The notes under the pieces: generated by a model | What the model saw: the letters and a program-made list of their open reading frames with translations, nothing else | Databases searched by the model: none | Told to the model about the DNA's origin: nothing | In this document: positions 1-11,878 of the stretch, piece by piece | Numbering within the stretch: position 1 is the stretch's first letter | How the letters are laid out: each line of letters opens with the position of its first letter | Made by a program: the position numbers and the translations under genes | Source: Lysobacter sp. CFH 32150 | GTDB taxonomy: Bacteria > Pseudomonadota > Gammaproteobacteria > Xanthomonadales > Xanthomonadaceae | Length of the DNA stretch: 64,000 nt | NCBI RefSeq assembly: GCF_022758295.1 | Contig: NZ_JALDWJ010000004.1 | Location: forward strand, 270,902-334,901 | Reading direction: 5' to 3'

Positions 1-134
1 TTCAGGCAGGGTGTATCGCGCAGCGCGACCTTGCCGCGCGCATCGACGCAGCGGTAGATGGTGACGTCGGCCGCCGGCACCGGCCGCGACACGGCGGCGA
101 GCAGCAGGAGCGCGATAGCAAGGGTGCGGGCCAT
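1..134 (-). CDS. DUF4124 domain protein, partial (N-terminus only)
   Basis: The window edge cuts this gene; only its first 44 or so codons are present. The start is ATG at 134. The product opens with a hydrophobic signal peptide (MARTLAIALLLLAAV, then an Ala-Ala cleavage region) followed by YRCVDARGKVALRDTPC. That Cys-to-Cys segment is typical of DUF4124, a small periplasmic domain of unknown function common in Xanthomonadaceae and other proteobacteria. The domain call rests on this one motif because the rest lies outside the window. Confidence 0.7.
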   Translation of the reverse strand, partial: MARTLAIALLLLAAVSRPVPAADVTIYRCVDARGKVALRDTPCL

Positions 135-231
135 GCGCGCATCTTGCGCGCGTCGCGTGCTGTCGCAAAGCGGGTGGCAGCCGAAGACGGTGCCGGCTTT
201 CAGCACCGTTCATGCATCGGCCGCCCCGGGT

Positions 232-846
232 TCACTTTGCCCGCGTGTACTCGATTTCCATGGTCTTGGCTTCCTTGCCGTCGCGGGTTTCGTGCATCTC
301 GAAGACGTGGTGATCGTTGTCGACGATGCGCAGTACCTCCCGCACCGGAATCTTCGCGCCACCCTTGCCGGCGTCGGCCATCTCGCCGGTGAGGATGTAG
401 GTCTTGGTGGCCGGATCGTAGTCGCCGTGGGCGACGAACATGCCGGTCGAGGCGTCGTCCATCCAACTGCTGTAGTACTTGCCGGTGACGTTGTCGTAGC
501 CGGTGTAGCCCACGCCTTCGAACGGTTTGCCCATCCACTGGCTGTGGAATTCCGAACGCAGGTGGCGGCCGCCCAACACGAGCGTGTTGGTGGCGGTCCC
601 GGTTTCGGTCATGGGCTTGCCCTTCGGGTCCATCCACATCGATTGCTTGGTGGTCCAGTTGCCGGCCATGGTTTCGAGTTGCTTGTGCTGTTCGCCGGGT
701 TGGCCGGCTTTTTCCCAGGCATCCATCATCGCCTTCTGCTCGGGGGTCATCGCCGGTGGCGCGGCATCCTGCTTCGTCTCTTGTGCGGCCAATGGCAGGG
801 CCAGGGCCAGGGCCAGCGTCAATCCGCAGAGATGGGACATCTTCAT
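232..846 (-). CDS. Exported DUF1579 family protein
   Basis: This 204-residue protein has a clear signal peptide (residues 1-21, ending in LPLAAQ) and a mature part rich in Trp, Gly and Met. After a charged helix (about 35-65) comes a domain beginning near ETMAGNWTTKQSM and including GGRHLRSEF and GYTGYDNVTGKYYSSW, the signature of DUF1579. Family members are small beta-rich exported proteins of unknown biochemical role. It stands alone between the DUF4124 gene and tsaC on the same strand, with no operon evidence. Start ATG 846 places the signal peptide correctly. Confidence 0.8.
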   Translation of the reverse strand: MKMSHLCGLTLALALALPLAAQETKQDAAPPAMTPEQKAMMDAWEKAGQPGEQHKQLETMAGNWTTKQSMWMDPKGKPMTETGTATNTLVLGGRHLRSEFHSQWMGKPFEGVGYTGYDNVTGKYYSSWMDDASTGMFVAHGDYDPATKTYILTGEMADAGKGGAKIPVREVLRIVDNDHHVFEMHETRDGKEAKTMEIEYTRAK

Positions 847-915
847 GGCAGCCTCCTCGAAGGAATCCGGATGCCGCGGGAAGCTACGGTCGCGCGCGTG
901 AAGCGCACGTGGGCA

Positions 916-1479
916 TCAGCCGCGCAACTGGGCGCCAGTGCGGGCGTCGTGGATCGCGGTCGGTGCGGCAAGGCCGTCAGTGTCGCCGGCGACGAGGCCG
1001 TCGAGTTGCGCGAGCAGGGCGGGGTCGAGCTGTTCGCGCGCGAACGCTGGCGGTTGGCCGCTGGCATTGGCACTGGTCGACACCAGCGGGCCCACGAAGG
1101 CTGTGCACAACCCGACCACGACCGGGTGTGCGCTGACGCGTACGGCGACACCGCGGTGCAGGCCGGTGATCCATGCCGGCACGCGCGCGGTCGCCGGCAC
1201 GATCCAGGTGTGCGGACCGGGCCAGCTCGCGTATACGGCTTCGCGGCGGTCGGTGGGCAGCAGGTCCCAGTCGAGCAGGCCGTCGAAGTGTTCGAGCGTA
1301 CCCGCGATCAGGATCAGGCCCTTGTCGACGGGGCGCTGCTTGATGGCCAGCAGGCGGGTCACCGCGGCTTCATCGAATGGATCGCAGCCGAGGCCCCACA
1401 CAGCTTCGGTGGGGTAGGCGATGACGCCGCCGCGATGGAGCTGCTCGGCGGCTTCGGGGATGGTCAGCGGCGTGGACAT
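916..1479 (-). CDS. tsaC: L-threonylcarbamoyladenylate synthase (TsaC/YrdC)
   Basis: TsaC makes L-threonylcarbamoyl-AMP from threonine, bicarbonate and ATP in the cytoplasm, the first step of t6A37 modification of ANN-decoding tRNAs. The 187-residue protein is a single YrdC domain. PTEAVWGLGCDP lies near residue 22, a KQRPVDKGLI segment near 46, and STSANASGQPP near 138; these residues line the nucleotide and threonine sites. It has the short TsaC length rather than the longer Sua5 form. It ends the dprA-smg-topA-tsaC run, 12 bases after topA, as in many gammaproteobacteria. Start ATG 1479. Confidence 0.93.
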   Translation of the reverse strand: MSTPLTIPEAAEQLHRGGVIAYPTEAVWGLGCDPFDEAAVTRLLAIKQRPVDKGLILIAGTLEHFDGLLDWDLLPTDRREAVYASWPGPHTWIVPATARVPAWITGLHRGVAVRVSAHPVVVGLCTAFVGPLVSTSANASGQPPAFAREQLDPALLAQLDGLVAGDTDGLAAPTAIHDARTGAQLRG

Positions 1480-1491
1480 GTCCGCATGGAA

Positions 1492-3984
<2,493 letters not shown>

Positions 3985-4053
3985 ACGCGGCAGAGAGTCC
4001 AAGTTGAAGCGGGAGCGCGCCATATCGGCAACGCCAAAGGACGCTGGAGAAGG

Positions 4054-4083
4054 CAACGCCCGGGGCCGGGGCCACGGGCGTTG
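4054..4083. other. GC-rich hairpin upstream of topA
   Basis: Nine-base arms (CAACGCCCG and CGGGCGTTG) flank a 12-base G+C loop, about 70 bases before the topA start. There is no T-run on either side, so a standard terminator is not supported. It could be a 5'-leader structure of topA or weak 3' structure for smg. Confidence 0.4.
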
Positions 4084-4148
4084 GAAGTGTTTCCTTATTT
4101 AGTGGTGTCACGCCGTGGCCGCGGCTGTCAAGCGCGGGCTGGCTTTCG

Positions 4149-4265
4149 CTCCCTCCCCTGCGAAGGCAGGGGAGGGTTGGGGAGGGGTTGTGTGGTGATT
4201 CGAATAGCTCGGCGCTGCGCGCCTCGCCACCCCTCCCAACCTCCCCCTGCAAGCAGGGGGAGGAG
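4149..4265. repeat. Double-hairpin palindromic repeat, copy A
   Basis: The element has two short hairpins (CTCCCCTGCGAAGGCAGGGGAG and CTCCCCCTGCAAGCAGGGGGAG type). An outer inverted pair, TTGGGGAGGGG against CCCCTCCCAA, encloses a variable centre. Related copies lie at 13813-13929 and 52115-52240. The arms are conserved and the loops differ, as in REP or MITE-like families of Xanthomonadaceae. It fills most of the smg-topA gap. It has no coding capacity, so any movement would need a transposase supplied elsewhere. Confidence 0.8.
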
Positions 4266-4269
4266 TCAA

Positions 4270-4761
4270 TCAGTGCACCGGTTCCGGCTCGTCCAGGAAC
4301 ATCTGGGTTTCCATCCACGCGTAGGCCGCTTCCGAGCCCGGCTGGTTGAACAGCACCAGCAGCACGACCCACTTCAGGTCGTCGAGGTCGAGTTCGTCCT
4401 GATCCAGCGCCAGCGCGCGGTCCAGGACCAGTTCGCGCTGGTCGGTGTCGAGGATGCCCTGTTGTTCGAGGAACAGCAGGAAACCGCGGCATTCCACGTC
4501 GAGTTTGTCCAGTTCCGGACCATGGAAAACCCGGGTCGGGCCGCCGACGCGCGGGGTTGCCGCTTCCGGCCGCTGTTCGGCGAGGGCATCGAGCCAGTCG
4601 AAAGCCTTGTGGATTTCAGCGGGGCTGAAGCCGGCCTCGGTCAGTTCGTTGAACAGCGGGCCGCTTTGGAGGGAGTCGCGATCCCCAACCGGTGGGACGG
4701 CGTCATTGGTGAAGTAGTGTTCGAACAGGTACAGCAGGACGTCCAGAATGCTCTCTTTCAT
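4270..4761 (-). CDS. smg: Smg family protein (DUF494)
   Basis: This 163-residue acidic, mostly helical protein begins [16 protein letters not shown], the hallmark of Smg/DUF494. The family almost always sits next to dprA. Its molecular role is unknown; the location among topA, dprA and tsaC is conserved from E. coli to Xanthomonas. A GAGGGA ribosome site precedes ATG 4761. It lies 36 bases after dprA on the same strand, so cotranscription with dprA is likely. Confidence 0.9.
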   Translation of the reverse strand: MKESILDVLLYLFEHYFTNDAVPPVGDRDSLQSGPLFNELTEAGFSPAEIHKAFDWLDALAEQRPEAATPRVGGPTRVFHGPELDKLDVECRGFLLFLEQQGILDTDQRELVLDRALALDQDELDLDDLKWVVLLVLFNQPGSEAAYAWMETQMFLDEPEPVH

Positions 4762-4797
4762 TTCCCTCGGCCTGCACCGCGGTGGTGCTGTAGAGGA

Positions 4798-5952
4798 TCA
4801 GGATAACTTGCGGGTGTAGCGGCCGTGCTGAACAACCACGCGGCCCTCAAGCTCCATGACCAGCAGCATGGAGGACAGTTCGGCGGCCGTCAATCCGGTC
4901 CGCGCGACCAGTCGATCCATACCGGTAGGGTCGTGGCCAAGTGCCTGCCACAAGCGCTGGTAGTCAGGGTCGACCCAATCCAGCCCGTCGGCTGAAGGGG
5001 CGGCAACGGCTATCGAGGGTGAGTTGGGGGCCGTCAGTCGCCCACGCAAGGCTTCGGCCAGCTCTGCCGCCAGCGGCGCGAGGGCCACGACCACTTCCGG
5101 TGCACTTTCGACCAGCCCAGCGCCTTCGCGGATCAGCCGGTGGCAGCCATGCGCCATGGGGTTGTGGATCGAGCCGGGCACGGCGAAGACCTCGCGCCCG
5201 GCCTCGGCGGCTTGGCGGGCGGTGATCAGCGCGCCCGAGCGTTCGGCGGCTTCGATGACGAGGGTGCCGAGGCTGAGGCCGGCGAGGATGCGGTTGCGGC
5301 TGGGGAAATGCTCCTTGCGCGGCCCAGTGCCGGGCGGGTGCTCGCTTACCACTGCGCCCTGTCCGGGGATTCGTGCCATCAAGCGGGCATTGCTACGCGG
5401 GAAGGCCACATCGGGGCCCGTACCGAGCACGGCGACCGTCAGCCCGCCCGCAGCGAGTGCGCCTTCGTGTGCCGCGGTATCGATGCCTGCGGCCAGGCCG
5501 CTGGCTACGCACAAACCGGATTCGGCGAAGGCGTGGGCAAAGTCGTAGGCATTGTCGCGACCGCCGGCGGTGGGTGAGCGGCTGCCGACCAGCGCCAGCG
5601 TCGGATGCCAGAGCAGGGACGGGTTGCCAGCGACGAACAGCGCCAATGGCGGGCTGGCGATGCGGCGCAGGAGCGGCGGATAGTCGGGTTCGTGCCAGCC
5701 GAGCAGGTGATGGCCAGGTTCGCCGAGCCAGTCGCGACAACGCGCCAACACAGTGGGGTCCGGGGCTTCCAGCGTGCGGATCTGATCGTCGTCGAGGCCG
5801 TGGGTGCGCCAGTTCTTCACGCCTGCCGCGAGCGCATCCTGCGGCGTGCCATGGGTATCGAGCAGGCGCCGGCGTGCGGCCACGCTGCCGCCGGTGAGGA
5901 TGAGATGCAGGAGGGCTGCATTCGTGTTGTCGCGTTGTGTGTCGTCTTGCAT
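4798..5952 (-). CDS. dprA: DNA-processing protein DprA
   Basis: DprA binds incoming single-stranded DNA and loads RecA during natural transformation; it acts in the cytoplasm. The 384-residue product has the Rossmann-like DprA core: ALVGSRSPTAGG, the ASGLAAGIDTAAHEGAL block, FPSRNRILAGLS, IEAAERSGALITARQA and FAVPGSI. A C-terminal winged-helix-like domain (last 65 residues, ending VVVQHGRYTRKLS) follows. ATG 5952 (MQDDTQRDN) is preferred; an in-frame ATG lies 51 bases upstream, but it falls near the terminator hairpin at 5976-6001. It heads dprA-smg-topA-tsaC. Confidence 0.92.
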   Translation of the reverse strand: MQDDTQRDNTNAALLHLILTGGSVAARRRLLDTHGTPQDALAAGVKNWRTHGLDDDQIRTLEAPDPTVLARCRDWLGEPGHHLLGWHEPDYPPLLRRIASPPLALFVAGNPSLLWHPTLALVGSRSPTAGGRDNAYDFAHAFAESGLCVASGLAAGIDTAAHEGALAAGGLTVAVLGTGPDVAFPRSNARLMARIPGQGAVVSEHPPGTGPRKEHFPSRNRILAGLSLGTLVIEAAERSGALITARQAAEAGREVFAVPGSIHNPMAHGCHRLIREGAGLVESAPEVVVALAPLAAELAEALRGRLTAPNSPSIAVAAPSADGLDWVDPDYQRLWQALGHDPTGMDRLVARTGLTAAELSSMLLVMELEGRVVVQHGRYTRKLS

Positions 5953-5975
5953 CGACACAGGCTGGGACAGAAACA

Positions 5976-6001
5976 GCGACGGCGCCCTCGGGCGCCGTCG
6001 C
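5976..6001 (-). terminator. Probable terminator after the LysM gene
   Basis: A 12-base perfect stem (GCGACGGCGCCC with GGGCGCCGTCGC) has a 2-base loop. On the minus strand it is followed by a T-rich stretch (CTGTTTCTGT). It lies 27 bases beyond the LysM gene stop and just before the dprA start, so it probably separates the two units. Confidence 0.65.
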
Positions 6002-6027
6002 ATTGTTGCGTCAGGTTTTTCCGGTGC

Positions 6028-7209
6028 TCAGTACGGCGCGTCCGGATGCTTGAGCTCGTAGCCGATGCGCGAAGGCTTGATGCTCTCCATCACCAGGCCA
6101 TAGCTGACCTTGTCGAAGGTGCGGAACACCATCACGTGGCCGGCGAACTCGTCGGGCAGGCGCAGCGTCTGGCTCTTGGAGAAGAGGTCAGGGCTACGGT
6201 TGGTGCCATATTTCACGCGATCGGGGACTTCGCTGCCGACGCGCCAGATCGAGAAGACGGTGCCATTATCGACACCTTCGCGGGAACCGACCGACAACGC
6301 GACCACGTCACGTGGACCGCCGAAGGCAACCTGGTCGGCGACGCCGACGATGCGGGCGCGGCCGTAATCAAGCTGCTGCTTGGGCGGATGCGGGAAGAAC
6401 TGCAGGTCATAGGGCTGGGCTTCGACAGCGATCAGGCGGTCGCCGACGCGAACCTCGCGGCCCTCGTCGTCGATGACCAGCGTGCTGGCCTCGATGCCGC
6501 CGACTTCGCCACGGCTGATGGTGCCGGTAGTCAACTGCACCAGTTCGTAGCCAAGCACTTCGCTGTTGTCGCCGGCCAGCGCCACGCTGGTCCAGTAGTT
6601 GGCGGAGTCGAGAGTACGACGACCGCGGAAATCCAGGTCGTCCTTGCCGAAGATGTCGCAGCAGTTGACGCGGTCGAGGCGGGTAAAGCGCACCGAGGGA
6701 CGCACGATCGCGTAGCGCTGGCCGGCGGGCGCATCCGCCACACCCTTGACGTAGGCCACCTGGCCCTTAGCGCTGAGCAGGCGGTCTTCCTCGAGGCCGA
6801 CCACGTAGGGCAGCTGCTCGAACTGGTCGACTACGCGCAGGTTCTTCAGGAACGGCTCGATTTCCGACAGCGGCACGCCGGTGACCGGTGCTTCCTGGCG
6901 CGGGCCTTCCTGCACCGCGACGCGGTTGAGGTAAGCCAGTGAGATGATGTCGCCCGGGTAGATCAGGTGCGGGTTCTGGATCTGCGGGTTGGCCTGCCAG
7001 ATCTCCGGCCACAGCCACGGCCGCTTGAGGAACCGTCCGGCGATGTCCCACAAGGTGTCGCCCCGCTTCACCACGTAGGTGTCCGGGTGGTCGCCGCGCA
7101 TTTCGACAGCGGCGGCATAAGTGGCGACGGTCAATAGCGCGACGGCGCAAGCCGTCCGCATCGTATGAGTGACACGCATCCAAGAATTGCGCTCAAGCAT
7201 GGCGGCCAT
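6028..7209 (-). CDS. Exported LysM domain protein
   Basis: The 393-residue protein has an N-terminal hydrophobic export signal (around residues 15-35) and then one LysM domain: YVVKRGDTLWDIAGRFL, PWLWPEIWQANPQI and NPHLIYPGDIISL. LysM binds peptidoglycan or other N-acetylglucosamine polymers. The rest, about 300 residues, is beta-rich and has no catalytic motif I can name. A LysM gene beside dprA is common in gamma- and betaproteobacteria. ATG 7209 (MAAMLERN) is preferred because GGGGAG stands 7-8 bases upstream; a TTG further up and an ATG at 7179 are alternatives. Confidence 0.85.
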   Translation of the reverse strand: MAAMLERNSWMRVTHTMRTACAVALLTVATYAAAVEMRGDHPDTYVVKRGDTLWDIAGRFLKRPWLWPEIWQANPQIQNPHLIYPGDIISLAYLNRVAVQEGPRQEAPVTGVPLSEIEPFLKNLRVVDQFEQLPYVVGLEEDRLLSAKGQVAYVKGVADAPAGQRYAIVRPSVRFTRLDRVNCCDIFGKDDLDFRGRRTLDSANYWTSVALAGDNSEVLGYELVQLTTGTISRGEVGGIEASTLVIDDEGREVRVGDRLIAVEAQPYDLQFFPHPPKQQLDYGRARIVGVADQVAFGGPRDVVALSVGSREGVDNGTVFSIWRVGSEVPDRVKYGTNRSPDLFSKSQTLRLPDEFAGHVMVFRTFDKVSYGLVMESIKPSRIGYELKHPDAPY

Positions 7210-7344
7210 GTATCCGCTCCCCTTCAAGAATTTCCCCTTGCAGCCGGGCCACTATAGCCCACAAACGACGAGCCATTGCAAGCACTCGGCGTTACAATCC
7301 CACTACCACTTGTGCCTGTGACCGGCACCCCTATTTCTATCGAT

Positions 7345-7863
7345 ATGGCCCTGCTCCCCATCCTCGAATTCCCCGATCCGCGCCTGCGCACCAAGGCAGC
7401 CCCGGTGGACCCGGCACGGCTGGCTGACCCTGCGTTCCAGCAGCTGTTCGACGACATGTTCGAGACCATGTACGCCGCACCGGGCATCGGCCTGGCTGCG
7501 AGTCAAGTCGACGTGCACCAGCGTTTCATGGTGATAGACGTGACCGAGGAGAAGAACCGGCCTCTGGTTTTCGTGAACCCGGTCATCACGGCCCGTGATG
7601 GCGAGCAGGTCTACCAGGAAGGTTGTCTGTCGGTGCCCGGCATCTTCGCCGATGTCACCCGCGCCAACGAGATCACGGTACAGGCGCTGGACCGTCATGG
7701 ACAGGCATTCGAGCTGCATGTCGACGGCCTGCTGGCGGTATGCATTCAGCATGAGATGGACCATCTCGAGGGCAAGCTGTTCGTGGACTACCTGTCGCCG
7801 CTGAAGCGCGAGATGGTGCGCAAGAAGCTGGTGAAGCAGCGCCGCGCCGCCGACGCGGCGTAG
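7345..7863 (+). CDS. def: Peptide deformylase
   Basis: Def removes the N-formyl group from nascent proteins at the ribosome using Fe2+ or Zn2+. The 172-residue product carries all three family motifs: [15 protein letters not shown] (Cys ligand) and QHEMDHLEG (two His ligands and catalytic Glu). The true start is ATG 7345 ([15 protein letters not shown]), which matches the family N-terminus; the frame is open further upstream. It is transcribed divergently from the LysM gene and leads def-fmt-rsmB, with fmt starting 6 bases after its stop. Confidence 0.96.
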   Translation: MALLPILEFPDPRLRTKAAPVDPARLADPAFQQLFDDMFETMYAAPGIGLAASQVDVHQRFMVIDVTEEKNRPLVFVNPVITARDGEQVYQEGCLSVPGIFADVTRANEITVQALDRHGQAFELHVDGLLAVCIQHEMDHLEGKLFVDYLSPLKREMVRKKLVKQRRAADAA

Positions 7864-7868
7864 AGCGA

Positions 7869-8810
7869 ATGACCCTTCGGATTGTTTTCGCCGGCACGCC
7901 GGACTTCGCCGTGCCGTCGTTGCGCGCGGCTGCGCAGCGCAATGAAGTCGTCGCCGTATACACGCAACCCGATCGCCCGGCCGGGCGCGGACGCGGGCTG
8001 ACTGCATCGCCGGTCAAGCTGGAGGCGTTGCAGCGCGGGATCGAGGTGCTGCAACCGGAGTCGTTGAAGTCCGAGTTGTCGCGCGATGCACTGCGTGCGC
8101 TCAAACCCGACCTGATGATCGTGGTCGCCTACGGTCTGATCCTGCCGCAACGCATCCTCGACATTCCGCGCCATGGCTGCTGGAACGTGCATGCCTCGCT
8201 GCTCCCGCGCTGGCGCGGTGCCGCACCGATCCAGCGGGCAATCGAAGCTGGCGATACCGAAACCGGCGTGTGTCTGATGCAGATGGAAAAGGGCCTCGAC
8301 ACCGGCCCGGTGCTGCTCGAGCAACGCATCGCTATCGGCGAACACGAAACCGGCGGCCAGCTGCACGACCGCCTCGCTGCACTCGGCGCACAGGTGCTGG
8401 CCGATGGCCTCGGCCTGCTGCGCGCCGGCATTCGTCCGGTCGCGAAGCCGCAACCGGCCGAAGGCGCGACCTACGCGCACAAGCTCGACAAGGCCGAGGC
8501 GAAACTCGACTGGTCGCAACCAGCCGAGATGCTGGCGCGCAAGGTGCGTGCATTCAACCCGTGGCCGGTGACCGAAGCCGAAGTCGCGGGCGAGCGCCTG
8601 CGCATCCACGGCGCCGTGGCATTGCCGCTCGCACATCGCGCGGCGCCAGGAACGCTGCTGCTGGCCAGCCGCGACGGCCTCGACATTGCCTGTGGTGAAG
8701 GCGCGCTACGCATCCGCGTGCTGCAGCGCGAAGGCGGCAAGGCGATCACCGCCGCCGACTACCTCAACGCGCGCCGCGACTTGCAGCACACCGGGTTGAA
8801 CCACACATGA
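7869..8810 (+). CDS. fmt: Methionyl-tRNA formyltransferase
   Basis: Fmt transfers a formyl group from 10-formyl-THF to Met-tRNAfMet to make the initiator. The 313-residue protein has the formyltransferase N-domain ([12 protein letters not shown]; the [20 protein letters not shown] block with catalytic Asn-His; METGV-like [18 protein letters not shown]) and a C-terminal tRNA-binding domain containing [10 protein letters not shown]. It lies between def and rsmB and overlaps rsmB by 4 bases (ATGA), so the three are probably one operon. Confidence 0.96.
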   Translation: MTLRIVFAGTPDFAVPSLRAAAQRNEVVAVYTQPDRPAGRGRGLTASPVKLEALQRGIEVLQPESLKSELSRDALRALKPDLMIVVAYGLILPQRILDIPRHGCWNVHASLLPRWRGAAPIQRAIEAGDTETGVCLMQMEKGLDTGPVLLEQRIAIGEHETGGQLHDRLAALGAQVLADGLGLLRAGIRPVAKPQPAEGATYAHKLDKAEAKLDWSQPAEMLARKVRAFNPWPVTEAEVAGERLRIHGAVALPLAHRAAPGTLLLASRDGLDIACGEGALRIRVLQREGGKAITAADYLNARRDLQHTGLNHT

Positions 8811-10114
8811 GCGGAACCGCCACGCGCGTCGCAGCCGCACAAGTGCTCGACGCCGTGCTCCACCGCGGGCGTTCGCTCAAGGCCGAACTTGCCAACGCGT
8901 TGCCGAAGTTCTCCGATCCGCGCGATCGCGCACTGGTCGAGGCCATCTGCTTCGCCGCGCTGCGCCAGCGTGCGCGTTATGACGCTGCGCTCTCGAACTG
9001 GATGCCGAAGCCACTGGGCCGGCGCGATGGTGAGTTGCGCGCCTTGTTGTATGCCGGGTTTGCGCAACTCGATGCCCTGGGCCTGCCGGCGCATGCCGCG
9101 GTCGCGGAAACCGTCGAGGCAACGCGCGCCCTGCATCGAACCCACCAGGCCGGATTGGTCAACGCCTTGTTGCGCCGCGCAGTACGCGACGGTCTGCCGC
9201 AGGGCGACGCCGCGTCGACCTGGCCGGACTGGTTGCTCGCGCAGCTGCGCCGCGACTGGCCGGATGACATCGAAGCCATCCTCAAGGCCAGCGCCGAAGC
9301 GGGGCCGCTATGGCTGCGCGTGAATCGCCAGCGCAGCACGCGCGCATCCACCGGTGAGCGCCTGCATGCCAGCGGCATCGAAGCGCATGCGCCCGAGACG
9401 CTTGCGGATGCGTTGCGCGTCGACACGCCGGTGCCGGTGTCCGCACTGCCCGGATTCGCCGATGGCGAAGTGTCGGTGCAGGACGCCAGCGCGCAACTGG
9501 TGGCCGATGCCCTCGCACCCATCGCCGGGACACGCGTGCTCGACGCCTGTGCCGCGCCGGGTGGCAAGGCCGCGCATCTGCTGGAACGCGATCCGTCGCT
9601 GCGGCTGACGGCGCTCGATGTCGATGCCGCCCGCCTGCAACGCGTGCGCGCGACGTTCACCCGCCTGGCACTCGGGCGCGATGCACAGCTGCAGGTCGTC
9701 GACGCGGCCGATGCGGCCACGTGGTGGGATGGCGTCCCGTTCGACGCGATCTTGCTCGATGCGCCGTGCTCGGCCACCGGCATCGTGCGCCGGCAACCCG
9801 ATGTGCTGCTGCATCGGCGCGAAAGTGATATCGCTGCACTCGTTGCGACGCAGGCGCGCCTGCTCGACGGCTTGTGGCCGGCGCTCGCACCCGGTGGCGT
9901 GCTGCTGTACGCGACCTGTTCGATCCTGGCCGATGAAAATGCGCGCCAGATCGATGCCTTCCTCGCCCGCACGCCGGATGCACGTGCCGACCCGCTCGAC
10001 GAACGTTTCGGACGCGAAATCCCGTTCAAGAATGGCGGGGTCGGTCGGCAGCGACTGCCCGGCGAAGATGGCATGGATGGCTTCTTCTACGCGCGATTGC
10101 GAAAGCAGAGCTGA
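8807..10114 (+). CDS. rsmB: 16S rRNA m5C967 methyltransferase RsmB
   Basis: RsmB methylates C967 of 16S rRNA using SAM. The 435-residue protein has an N-terminal NusB-like RNA-binding domain (about 1-140) and a C-terminal Rossmann methyltransferase: [15 protein letters not shown] binds SAM, and two catalytic Cys lie in [17 protein letters not shown] and [12 protein letters not shown]. Length and domain order match E. coli RsmB. Its start overlaps the fmt stop in an ATGA arrangement, indicating translational coupling. Confidence 0.95.
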   Translation: MSGTATRVAAAQVLDAVLHRGRSLKAELANALPKFSDPRDRALVEAICFAALRQRARYDAALSNWMPKPLGRRDGELRALLYAGFAQLDALGLPAHAAVAETVEATRALHRTHQAGLVNALLRRAVRDGLPQGDAASTWPDWLLAQLRRDWPDDIEAILKASAEAGPLWLRVNRQRSTRASTGERLHASGIEAHAPETLADALRVDTPVPVSALPGFADGEVSVQDASAQLVADALAPIAGTRVLDACAAPGGKAAHLLERDPSLRLTALDVDAARLQRVRATFTRLALGRDAQLQVVDAADAATWWDGVPFDAILLDAPCSATGIVRRQPDVLLHRRESDIAALVATQARLLDGLWPALAPGGVLLYATCSILADENARQIDAFLARTPDARADPLDERFGREIPFKNGGVGRQRLPGEDGMDGFFYARLRKQS

Positions 10115-10123
10115 GCTGCCTTC

Positions 10124-10183
10124 TGTGGGAGCGACTTAAGTCGCGATCGGACAATCCGCATCGCGACTTAAGTCGCTCCCACA
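10124..10183. repeat. REP-like perfect palindrome (GTGGGAGCGACTT type)
   Basis: Two 24-base arms (10124-10147 and 10160-10183) are perfect inverted copies beginning TGTGGGAGCGACTTAAGTCG. The 12-base spacer (CGGA...TCCG) extends the stem. This matches the GTGGGAGCGAC palindromes dispersed in Xanthomonadaceae and Pseudomonas genomes. It lies just after rsmB and could stabilise or end that transcript, though no T-run follows. A diverged relative lies at 40166-40221. Confidence 0.85.
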
Positions 10184-10209
10184 CATACGACCGCTATGAT
10201 GCGCAACCG

Positions 10210-11877
10210 ATGACGCTGACCATCGACCAACGCCGCCAGCTGTATTGGTTCTTCGCGATCGCCTTCGTCGTGCTCGCCGCGGGCATTGGCCTGCGCGAAC
10301 CCTGGCCCGCGGACGAGCCGCGCTTCGCCCTCGTCGCCAAGCAGATGTGGGAATCGGGCGACTGGCTGTTCCCGCATCGCGGCCGTGAGCTGTATCCGGA
10401 CAAGCCGCCGCTGTATTTCTGGTTGCTCGGCGCGGCGTATGCGGTCGTGCGAAATTGGACCTGGGCCTTCCTGTTGCCGTCGCTGCTGGCGGCGCTCGGC
10501 ACGCTGTTCCTGACTTACGACCTCGGTCGTCGCCTGTGGTCGCACTGGGCCGGGTTGTGGGCCGCGGTCGCGGTGCTCGCGGCACTGCAGTTCATCTATC
10601 AGGCCAAGCGCGCGCAGATCGATCCGACGGTGACGTTCTTCATCACGCTCGGCGTGTACGGCATCCTGCGACACACGCTGCTCGGGCCGCAGTGGCGCTG
10701 GTACTGGCTCGGCTGTTTCGCCGCCGGGTTGGGCGTGATCAGCAAAGGCGTCGGTTTCCTGGCGTTGCTCGCAATGATTCCTTACGGATTGATGCAATGG
10801 CGACGCTGGCCGGGATTGACGTCGCCCGGCGCGGGCCATGCTGGGCATTGGGCGCTAGGCGCGCTCGCCTTCATCGGTGCGATCGCGTTGTGGTTCGTGC
10901 CGATGGTGATCAGTGCGTTGACCAGCGGCGATCCCGAGCAACGAGCCTATCTCGACGAACTGCTGTTCCGTCAGACCGCGACGCGCTACACCAATGCGTG
11001 GCATCACACCCAGCCGCCCTGGTACTTCCTCGGCGTGATCGCCGGTTTCTGGCTGCCGTTCTCGCTGGCGTTGCCGTGGTTGCTGCCGCGCTGGCGCGAT
11101 GCGTTGCGAGCACGCGATGCGAAGGTCTGGTTGCCGCTGGGATGGGCGCTGCTGGTGCTGCTGTTCTTCAGCGCCAGCCCGGGCAAGCGCGACATGTACA
11201 TCCTGCCCATGCTGCCGATGGTGGCACTCGCGGCGGCGCCGTATCTCGAGGCGATTGCCGCATCGAAACGTTTCCGTGCACTGCTATTGGCACTGGCTGC
11301 GCTACTCGGCGCGGCGTTGCTCGGCGCCGGCATGGCTGCGCTGTTGGGTGATCCGCGTTTCGAACTGAAGATCGAAGCCGAGCGCGGCCTGATGCCAGGC
11401 ACGGATCAGCCATGGTGGCTGTTGAGCGGCGTCGGCGCCGCGATGTTGCTTGCCTTGCTTGCGCTGCGACGACATCCGCTGCACGCAGCGGCGACTGCAC
11501 TGGTGACCCTGGTGGTCGCGCTGTTCAGCGGAACCGCGTTGCTGCTCGATGCTGAGAACTCGGCAGCGGCGGTGATGGCGCGCGCACGTGTGTTGGCCGG
11601 CGACGCCGAGATCGGGCTGGTCGCTTGGAAGGAGCAGAACCTGCTGCAGGCGCAAGGGCCGACGACGGAGTTCGGCTTCAAACGCACGCCCGAAGCGCAA
11701 TTCGCGGACGGCGCGGCCTGGCTGCGCGCGGCGTCGCAGTCGCGGCGGCTGTTCGTGCTCGATGAGGCGATGGAAGACTGTGTCGTGCGTGATCGCGCCC
11801 AGTTGGTCGGGACCGCGAACCGGCGCAAGTGGTATCTGCTGGACGCCAGCGCGATCGCGGCGTGCTCAAGCCAGTGA
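10210..11877 (+). CDS. ArnT-like GT39 membrane glycosyltransferase
   Basis: The 555-residue protein has many membrane spans and the N-terminal periplasmic-loop signature of the ArnT/PMT_2 family: EPWPADEPRFALVAKQM with its acidic pair, then YPDKPPLYFWLLGA. Such enzymes use polyprenyl-phosphate sugars to decorate lipid A or proteins on the periplasmic face. SPGKRDMYILPMLPM in the second half is also typical. The neighbouring GT2, GT4 and galE genes point to an envelope glycan. It meets the GT2 gene tail to tail with a 1-base gap. The sugar donor cannot be read from sequence, so no arnT symbol is given. Confidence 0.85.
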   Translation: MTLTIDQRRQLYWFFAIAFVVLAAGIGLREPWPADEPRFALVAKQMWESGDWLFPHRGRELYPDKPPLYFWLLGAAYAVVRNWTWAFLLPSLLAALGTLFLTYDLGRRLWSHWAGLWAAVAVLAALQFIYQAKRAQIDPTVTFFITLGVYGILRHTLLGPQWRWYWLGCFAAGLGVISKGVGFLALLAMIPYGLMQWRRWPGLTSPGAGHAGHWALGALAFIGAIALWFVPMVISALTSGDPEQRAYLDELLFRQTATRYTNAWHHTQPPWYFLGVIAGFWLPFSLALPWLLPRWRDALRARDAKVWLPLGWALLVLLFFSASPGKRDMYILPMLPMVALAAAPYLEAIAASKRFRALLLALAALLGAALLGAGMAALLGDPRFELKIEAERGLMPGTDQPWWLLSGVGAAMLLALLALRRHPLHAAATALVTLVVALFSGTALLLDAENSAAAVMARARVLAGDAEIGLVAWKEQNLLQAQGPTTEFGFKRTPEAQFADGAAWLRAASQSRRLFVLDEAMEDCVVRDRAQLVGTANRRKWYLLDASAIAACSSQ

Positions 11878-11878
11878 A

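Noticed and set aside
4092..4131. Minus-strand TTGACA (4126-4131) as a topA promoter
   Set aside because: The nearest -10-like sequence (CTAAAT) is 23 bases away, too far for sigma-70; kept only as a weak possibility.
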